A stretch of 64,000 nt of DNA, from contig JAVWJP010000003.1 in NCBI GenBank assembly GCA_036638975.1, forward strand, positions 1 through 64,000, read 5' to 3'. Below, piece after piece: positions 59,076 through 64,000 of the stretch. Numbering within the stretch: the stretch's first letter is position 1; each line of letters starts with the position of its first letter. Position numbers and translations under genes: made by a program. The notes below the pieces were generated by a model. The model did no database searches and was not told the DNA's origin. It saw only the letters and a list, made by a program, of their open reading frames with translations. The stretch comes from JAVWJP01 sp036638975 (lineage in GTDB: Bacteria > Bacillota > Clostridia > Oscillospirales > Ruminococcaceae).

Positions 59076-61697
59076 TTGAAAAAAGAACTTGAGAAAATTT
59101 ACGACCCAAAGCAGGTGGAGGACAAAACTTATAAGTTTTGGCTGGACGGCGGGTACTTCCACGCAAAGGTAAACCCCGACAAAAAGCCGTTTACCATAGT
59201 TATACCGCCGCCAAACGTTACAGGGCAGCTGCACATGGGGCACGCCCTTGACGAAACCTTGCAGGATATTTTAATACGTTGGAAGCGTATGCAGGGCTAT
59301 GAAGCGCTGTGGATGCCCGGCACAGACCATGCCGCCATTGCAACAGAGGCTAAGATTGTTGCGGCGCTTAAAGAGGAGGGCACAAGCAAGGACGAGCTTG
59401 GGCGCGAAAGGTTTATGGAGCGCGCATGGCAGTGGAAAGAAAAGTATGAAGAACGCATTGTGCAGCAGCTTATGAAGCTTGGCTCGTCGTGCGACTGGGA
59501 GCGCAAGCGCTTTACCATGGACGAGGGCTGCTCGCAGGCTGTAAAAGAAGTATTTTTAAAGCTTTACGAAAAAGGGCTTATATACCGCGGCGAGCGCATT
59601 ATAAACTGGTGCCCGCACTGCAAAACCTCGCTTTCTGACGCAGAGGTTGAGTACGAAGAAAAGGCAGGCTCGTTTTGGCACATACGCTACCCGCTTGCAG
59701 ACGGCAGCGGCAGCCTAGAGGTTGCCACCACGCGCCCCGAAACCATGCTTGGAGATACCGCGCTTGCCGTGCACCCTGAGGACGAGCGCTATAAAAGCCT
59801 TGTGGGCAAAAACGTAATATTGCCGCTTATGAACCGCGAAATACCCATTATAGCCGACAGCTATGTAGAGCGCGATTTTGGCACGGGCGTTGTTAAAATA
59901 ACCCCCGCGCACGACCCTAACGACTTTGAAGTGGGTCTGCGCCACAGCCTGCCTGTAATAAATATACTTACTAAGGACGCCCATGTTGAGGAGGGCTTTG
60001 GCAGGTACTCGGGCATGGAGCGCACCGAAGCGCGCGCCGCCGTTGTAAAAGACCTTGAGGACGGCGGGTTTTTGACTAAAACCGAGGACTACACCCACAA
60101 CGTGGGCACCTGCTACCGCTGTACAACAGTTGTAGAACCGCGTGTTTCGCGGCAATGGTTTGTTAAAATGGCACCGCTTGCCGCACCCGCTGTAGAGGCG
60201 GTTAAAAATGGCGAAACAAAGTTTATACCGGAGCGCTTTGAAAAAACCTACGACCACTGGATGGAAAATATCCGCGATTGGTGCATATCGCGGCAAATTT
60301 GGTGGGGACACCGCATACCCGCTTATTACTGCGACGATTGCGGCAAGATGGTTGTTGCGGGCGACGAGCCTGCGGCTTGCCCAAAATGCGGCGGCAAAAT
60401 GACACAAGACCCCGACACACTGGACACATGGTTCTCGTCGGCTCTGTGGCCGTTTTCTACCCTCGGCTGGCCGCAAAAAACTGCGGAGCTTGAATATTTT
60501 TACCCCACAGACGTGCTTGTAACCGGCTACGATATCATCTTTTTTTGGGTTGCCCGCATGATATTCTCTGGGCTTGAGCACACAGGCAAAACGCCCTTTC
60601 ACACCGTGCTGTTCCACGGGCTTATACGCGACGCGCAGGGGCGCAAAATGAGCAAGAGCCTTGGCAACGGCATAGACCCGCTTGAGATAATAGACCTCTA
60701 CGGTGCAGATGCACTGCGCTTTATGCTTGCCACAGGCAACAGCCCCGGCAACGATATGCGCTTCTCGGAGGACAAGGTTAAGGCAAGCCGCAACTTTGCC
60801 AACAAGCTATGGAACGCAACCCGCTTTATTTTAATGAACCTCTCGGACGATATTACAGCGCCTGAGCTGCCGAAAGCGCTTGCAACAGAGGACAAATGGG
60901 TGCTTAGCAAATACAACAGCTTAGTGCGCGATGTTACCGAAAATCTTGACCGCTTTGAGCTTGGCATTGCCGTGCAAAAGCTGTACGATTTTATCTGGGA
61001 CATACTTTGTGACTGGTATATAGAGCTTACAAAGGCACGCTTGCAAGAGGGCGGCGAAAGCGGGCACGGCGCGCAGCAGGTGCTTGTGTACATTATGACA
61101 GGCACGCTAAAGCTGCTGCACCCCTTCATGCCTTTCATCACCGAAGAAATTTGGCAGGCACTGCCCAACGACTGCGAAAGTATAATGGTTGCAAAATGGC
61201 CCGTATACACAGACGAGCTTAATTTTGCCGAGGACGAAACGGAATTTGAACGCATTATGGCGGTTATAAAGGCTGTGCGTATCCGCCGTGCCGAGATGAA
61301 CGTGCCGCCAAGCAAAAAGGCGGGCGTATACATTGAAACAAGCTTTACAAAAACATTTTTGCAGTGCACCTCGTTTATCGAGCGCCTTGCATCTGCATCA
61401 TCTGTGCACGTTGCCGAAAAACAAAATTTGCCCGATGCAGTACAGGTTATAACCGATTCGGCGCGGGTATTTATACCAATGGACGAGCTTATTGACAAAG
61501 AAAAAGAGCTTGAACGTCTGCAAAAAGAAAAAACCGTCTGCGAACGCGACATTGCAATGTTTGCGGGCAAGCTTTCTAACGAGGGCTTTTTGGCAAAAGC
61601 ACCTGCCGCTGTTGTAGACGGCGAAAAAGCAAAGCTGCAAAAGCTGCGCGAGCGTTTGCAAAAAATTTGTGACAGCATGGCGGCAATGCAAAAATGA
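59076..61697 (+). CDS. valS: Valine-tRNA ligase
   Basis: ValS charges tRNA-Val and edits mischarged threonine. The 873-residue product has the HIGH-type motif PPNVTGQLHMGHALDETLQD (near 50), the editing domain (ATTRPETMLGDTALAVHPED), a zinc-ribbon-like insert (CDDCGKM and CPKCGG near 420-440), the KMSKS motif GRKMSKSLGNG near 525, and the C-terminal coiled coil. Start TTG at 59076 behind AGGAGG. Its stop overlaps the folC start. Confidence 0.98.
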   Translation: MKKELEKIYDPKQVEDKTYKFWLDGGYFHAKVNPDKKPFTIVIPPPNVTGQLHMGHALDETLQDILIRWKRMQGYEALWMPGTDHAAIATEAKIVAALKEEGTSKDELGRERFMERAWQWKEKYEERIVQQLMKLGSSCDWERKRFTMDEGCSQAVKEVFLKLYEKGLIYRGERIINWCPHCKTSLSDAEVEYEEKAGSFWHIRYPLADGSGSLEVATTRPETMLGDTALAVHPEDERYKSLVGKNVILPLMNREIPIIADSYVERDFGTGVVKITPAHDPNDFEVGLRHSLPVINILTKDAHVEEGFGRYSGMERTEARAAVVKDLEDGGFLTKTEDYTHNVGTCYRCTTVVEPRVSRQWFVKMAPLAAPAVEAVKNGETKFIPERFEKTYDHWMENIRDWCISRQIWWGHRIPAYYCDDCGKMVVAGDEPAACPKCGGKMTQDPDTLDTWFSSALWPFSTLGWPQKTAELEYFYPTDVLVTGYDIIFFWVARMIFSGLEHTGKTPFHTVLFHGLIRDAQGRKMSKSLGNGIDPLEIIDLYGADALRFMLATGNSPGNDMRFSEDKVKASRNFANKLWNATRFILMNLSDDITAPELPKALATEDKWVLSKYNSLVRDVTENLDRFELGIAVQKLYDFIWDILCDWYIELTKARLQEGGESGHGAQQVLVYIMTGTLKLLHPFMPFITEEIWQALPNDCESIMVAKWPVYTDELNFAEDETEFERIMAVIKAVRIRRAEMNVPPSKKAGVYIETSFTKTFLQCTSFIERLASASSVHVAEKQNLPDAVQVITDSARVFIPMDELIDKEKELERLQKEKTVCERDIAMFAGKLSNEGFLAKAPAAVVDGEKAKLQKLRERLQKICDSMAAMQK

Positions 61698-62992
61698 ACT
61701 ACGACGAAGCTTTAGAATATATACACGCGCACAAGCGCTTTAGCGGTGCGCCCACGCTTGCCCGTATGCGCGAGCTTATGTCCTTGCTGGGCAACCCGCA
61801 AAGCTCGCTTCGCTTTGTCCACATTGCAGGGACAAACGGCAAGGGCAGCACCACCGCCATGACTGCCGCCGTGCTTAAAAACGCGGGCTGCAAAACAGGG
61901 CAATATGTAAGCCCGTTTGTGCTGTGCTTTTGCGAGCGTATGCAAATAAACGGCAAGATGATAAGCGAAAATGAGCTTGCCGAAATTGCCGAGGCTGTGC
62001 GCCGCTGTGAAGAGGTACTGGCAAAAAAAGGCGAAAGCTGCCGCCCCACAGAGTTTGAAGTTGTAACAGCAATAGCCTTTGTGTGGTTTGCAAGGCAAAA
62101 ATGCGACATAGTTTGTTTAGAGGTGGGGCTTGGCGGGCGCTTTGATGCGACAAACGTAATAGAGCCCCCTGCGGTACAAATTATCACCGCAATAAGCCTT
62201 GACCACACCGCAATTTTAGGTGACAGCGTAGAGAAAATCGCTTACGAAAAAAGCGGAATAATAAAAGGCGCAACAGTAATTTGCTACCCCTTGCAGCCGA
62301 CGAACGCCCTTGCGGTTATAATGGAGCAATGCGCACTGTGCGGCGCAAGCCTTATACAGCCAAATATAAACTCTGTACAGCACCTTGGCACAAGCTTTTT
62401 TGAACCTCGCTTTAACTACGGCGGTCTTACACTGCAACCCTCGCTTTTGGGCGAGCACCAAACCTGCAACGCCATAACAGTAGTAGAGGCGTGCCGCGCC
62501 TTGCGCACAGTTGGCTTTGGCATAAGTGACGAAAACATATGCAACGGAATAGCTAATACGGTTTTCCCCGCACGGTTAGAGCCTTTATCACGCGAGCCTG
62601 TTATTTTACTGGACGGCGCGCATAACCCCGGTGGTGCAGAGGCACTTGAAAGTGCACTGCTTACTTTAAAAAGTGAAGGCTGCAAAAGCCTGACGGTGCT
62701 TATGGGTATGCTTGAGGACAAGGACTGGCAGCATAGTGTAGAACGAATAGCACGCTGTGCCGACAGCTTTATAGCAGTAACGCCGTGTAACCCGCGGGCG
62801 CTCGCGGCAGAAGCCCTTGCAGAGCACGCCCGCCTGTTTTGTGCGCACGTTATGTGCGCACAAAGTGCCGCCTCCGCTGCGGAGGCGGCAGCGCGGCAGC
62901 TGCCGCGCACAGGCGGAGGTGCCCTTGTGGTGTGCGGCTCGCTGTACCTTGCCGCACAGCTTCGCCCCGTTTTACTGGCAGCACAAGCTTAA
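61694..62992 (+). CDS. folC: Folylpolyglutamate synthase / dihydrofolate synthase
   Basis: FolC adds glutamate to folates. The 432-residue product has the ATP loop HIAGTNGKGSTTAMTAAVL (near 45), VCLEVGLGGRFDATN, ISLDHTAILGDSVEKIAYEK with the KSGIIK helix, and VILLDGAHNPGGAEAL. The start is an ATGA overlap with valS, a pairing common in Firmicutes. Confidence 0.97.
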   Translation: MNYDEALEYIHAHKRFSGAPTLARMRELMSLLGNPQSSLRFVHIAGTNGKGSTTAMTAAVLKNAGCKTGQYVSPFVLCFCERMQINGKMISENELAEIAEAVRRCEEVLAKKGESCRPTEFEVVTAIAFVWFARQKCDIVCLEVGLGGRFDATNVIEPPAVQIITAISLDHTAILGDSVEKIAYEKSGIIKGATVICYPLQPTNALAVIMEQCALCGASLIQPNINSVQHLGTSFFEPRFNYGGLTLQPSLLGEHQTCNAITVVEACRALRTVGFGISDENICNGIANTVFPARLEPLSREPVILLDGAHNPGGAEALESALLTLKSEGCKSLTVLMGMLEDKDWQHSVERIARCADSFIAVTPCNPRALAAEALAEHARLFCAHVMCAQSAASAAEAAARQLPRTGGGALVVCGSLYLAAQLRPVLLAAQA

Positions 62993-63059
62993 TGCAAAGC
63001 AAACTGCGACAATATTAAACAAAAAAAACGCCCCTGCTTCGCGCAAAAACGCACACAAA

Positions 63060-63088
63060 AACCTTTATCATTTTGATAGAGGTTTTTT
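63060..63088 (+). terminator. Terminator after folC
   Basis: AACCTTTATCA (63060-63070) pairs with TGATAGAGGTT (63074-63084, one wobble), followed by more T. In the rest of the 258-nt gap before spoIIAA I see no gene and no clear sigma-H promoter. Confidence 0.7.
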
Positions 63089-63250
63089 CTTTTTCTCTTT
63101 TCGGACAAGCCAAAGGCTTTATTGAGCTTCCGCGCGGCGGCAGTTCTCTTATTAGCTTAGCGGCTAAAAAACACCCGCGAGAGAAATTTGCACCACACTG
63201 CAAATTAATATTTTACTGTAAAATTTTTATAAATAGAAAAGAGGAGCAAA

Positions 63251-63571
63251 ATGTCTGTAAATATTGTAACCGAAGACGGCATAATAGAAGCCCTGCTCAC
63301 GGGCGAAATAGACCACCACAGCGCCGGCGAGCTGCGCGACGCTATAGACGCCGCCATAAGCAGTGTAACCCCCACCCGCCTTATACTCGACTTTAGAGGG
63401 GTGTCTTTTATGGACAGCTCGGGAATAGGGCTTGTCATGGGTAGGTATAAAGCACTTGAGGGCACAGGCGCGGCTTTAGAGCTTAGGGGGCTTTCGGCAC
63501 CTGTAAAGCGTGTAATGCGCCTTGCGGGGCTTGACAGAATAGCGATTATGGACGGAGGTACAAAAAGATGA
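63251..63571 (+). CDS. spoIIAA: Anti-sigma-F factor antagonist SpoIIAA
   Basis: A 106-residue STAS-domain protein: VTEDGIIEALLTGEIDHHSA, RLILDFRGVSFMDSSGIGLV and MGRYKALEGTGAALELRG. The Ser in FMDSSGIG is the residue phosphorylated by SpoIIAB. In sporulation it frees sigma-F in the forespore. Ribosome site GAGGAG; overlaps the next gene by 4 nt. Confidence 0.92.
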   Translation: MSVNIVTEDGIIEALLTGEIDHHSAGELRDAIDAAISSVTPTRLILDFRGVSFMDSSGIGLVMGRYKALEGTGAALELRGLSAPVKRVMRLAGLDRIAIMDGGTKR

Positions 63572-64000
63572 AAATTACAAACGAAATGAAGCTGCAAATT
63601 CCGGCAAAAAGCACAAACGAAAGCTTTGCGCGCACTACGGTTTCTGCCTTTGCGGCACAGCTAGACCCTACCATAGACGAAGTTGCCGACATAAAAACTG
63701 CCGTAAGCGAAGCGGTTACAAACTGCATCGTTCACGGCTATAAAACTGATATAGGGCAAGTTTACATACACGCAAGGCTTTACGATGACAACACCCTAAC
63801 CATAAAAATTCGTGATAAGGGCTGTGGGATAGGCAACGTTAAAGAAGCTATGCAGCCGCTTTTTACCACCTGCACAACAGGAGAGCGCGCAGGGCTTGGC
63901 TTTGCGGTGATGCAAAGCTTTATGGATAAAGTCAGAGTAAGCTCTAAGCCTTTAAGCGGCACTTGCGTTACGCTTACCAAAAAACTTTTATCAAAGGGAG
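63568..64000 (+). CDS. spoIIAB: Anti-sigma-F factor / kinase SpoIIAB, C-terminal end cut off
   Basis: Starts with ATG at 63568 overlapping the spoIIAA stop and runs to the window edge (144 codons seen). The GHKL kinase motifs are clear: VADIKTAVSEAVTNCIVHGY (N-box), IKIRDKGCGIG and TTCTTGERAGLGFAVMQSF. This identifies SpoIIAB, which binds and inhibits sigma-F and phosphorylates SpoIIAA. sigF would be expected next, outside the window. Confidence 0.94.
   Translation, partial: MKITNEMKLQIPAKSTNESFARTTVSAFAAQLDPTIDEVADIKTAVSEAVTNCIVHGYKTDIGQVYIHARLYDDNTLTIKIRDKGCGIGNVKEAMQPLFTTCTTGERAGLGFAVMQSFMDKVRVSSKPLSGTCVTLTKKLLSKG

Noticed and set aside
60698..61678. Long open frame on the - strand within valS
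   Set aside because: valS is complete with catalytic motifs throughout; the opposite frame has no motif, promoter or ribosome site.

Overview
The window is a chromosomal motility and chemotaxis region from a spore-forming, flagellated Firmicute, most likely a member of class Clostridia. Three things point there: the fla/che gene order is of the Bacillus/Clostridium type (FliY with CheC-like domains, CheC/CheD, FlbD, a DUF6470 protein, FliW-CsrA, an FlgM/sigma-D system); the right edge carries spoIIAA-spoIIAB; and a rubrerythrin and AGGAGG-type ribosome sites are present. I cannot name a genus. No rRNA, tRNA, CRISPR array, insertion sequence or prophage was seen.

Layout. 1-779: start of a secreted Ig-like (Big_2) protein. 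967-2799: cheW and an HD-GYP c-di-GMP phosphodiesterase with their own promoter. 2947-3483: rubrerythrin. 3582-8418: operon ylqG-like, ylqH-like, comFB-like, PilZ protein, and a large FtsA/PilM-like actin-fold ATPase. 8651-13201 (+ strand): cheA-cheW-cheR-cheB. 13296-16894: cheD, cheC, two FlgF/FlgG rod proteins and the motility sigma factor. 16916-38809: the main flagellar operon on the - strand, read flgB-flgC-fliE-fliF-fliG-fliH-fliI-fliJ-fliK-flgD-(TIGR02530)-flgE-flbD-motA-motB-fliM-fliY-cheY-fliO-fliP-fliQ-fliR-flhB-flhA. Upstream of flgB, in the same direction, lie a 1476-residue cadherin-like-repeat surface protein and a class B sortase (38826-44071). 44340-54045: fliS, fliD, a chaperone-like gene, csrA, fliW, DUF6470, flgL, flgK, flgN and flgM, interrupted by one + strand gene of unknown function. 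54390-55607 (+): ParA ATPase and a second ComFB-like protein. 55771-56565: an orphan FliD-like protein. 56640-57106: a probable type I toxin/antisense-RNA module split by a 100-N assembly gap. 57233-58666: flagellin with a leader that looks CsrA-regulated. 59076-62992: valS-folC. 63251-64000: spoIIAA and the start of spoIIAB.

How the genes work together. The - strand operons encode the rod, hook, switch, export gate, stator and filament. cheA/W/R/B/C/D/Y with FliY and FliM form an adaptation and signalling circuit. FliA (sigma-D), FlgM and FliW-CsrA provide the usual checkpoints, and I find a recurring sigma-D-like promoter (a TAAAGTTT-like box, 11 nt, then an xxCGAxxx-type box) ahead of flgM, fliD, flagellin, the adhesin-sortase pair and the ylqG operon. 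HD-GYP, PilZ and two ComFB proteins suggest strong cyclic-di-GMP control. fliL, flhF and flhG are missing from their usual positions.

Most notable: (1) the adhesin-sortase pair heading the flagellar operon, where the NPNTG sorting motif lies nine residues from the C-terminal end with no membrane tail, and a -1 slip would supply that tail from the overlapping sortase gene; (2) a ParA-ComFB pair in a cluster without FlhF/FlhG; (3) the toxin/antisense module reconstructed across the gap; (4) an flhB whose only sensible start codon reads ATC.
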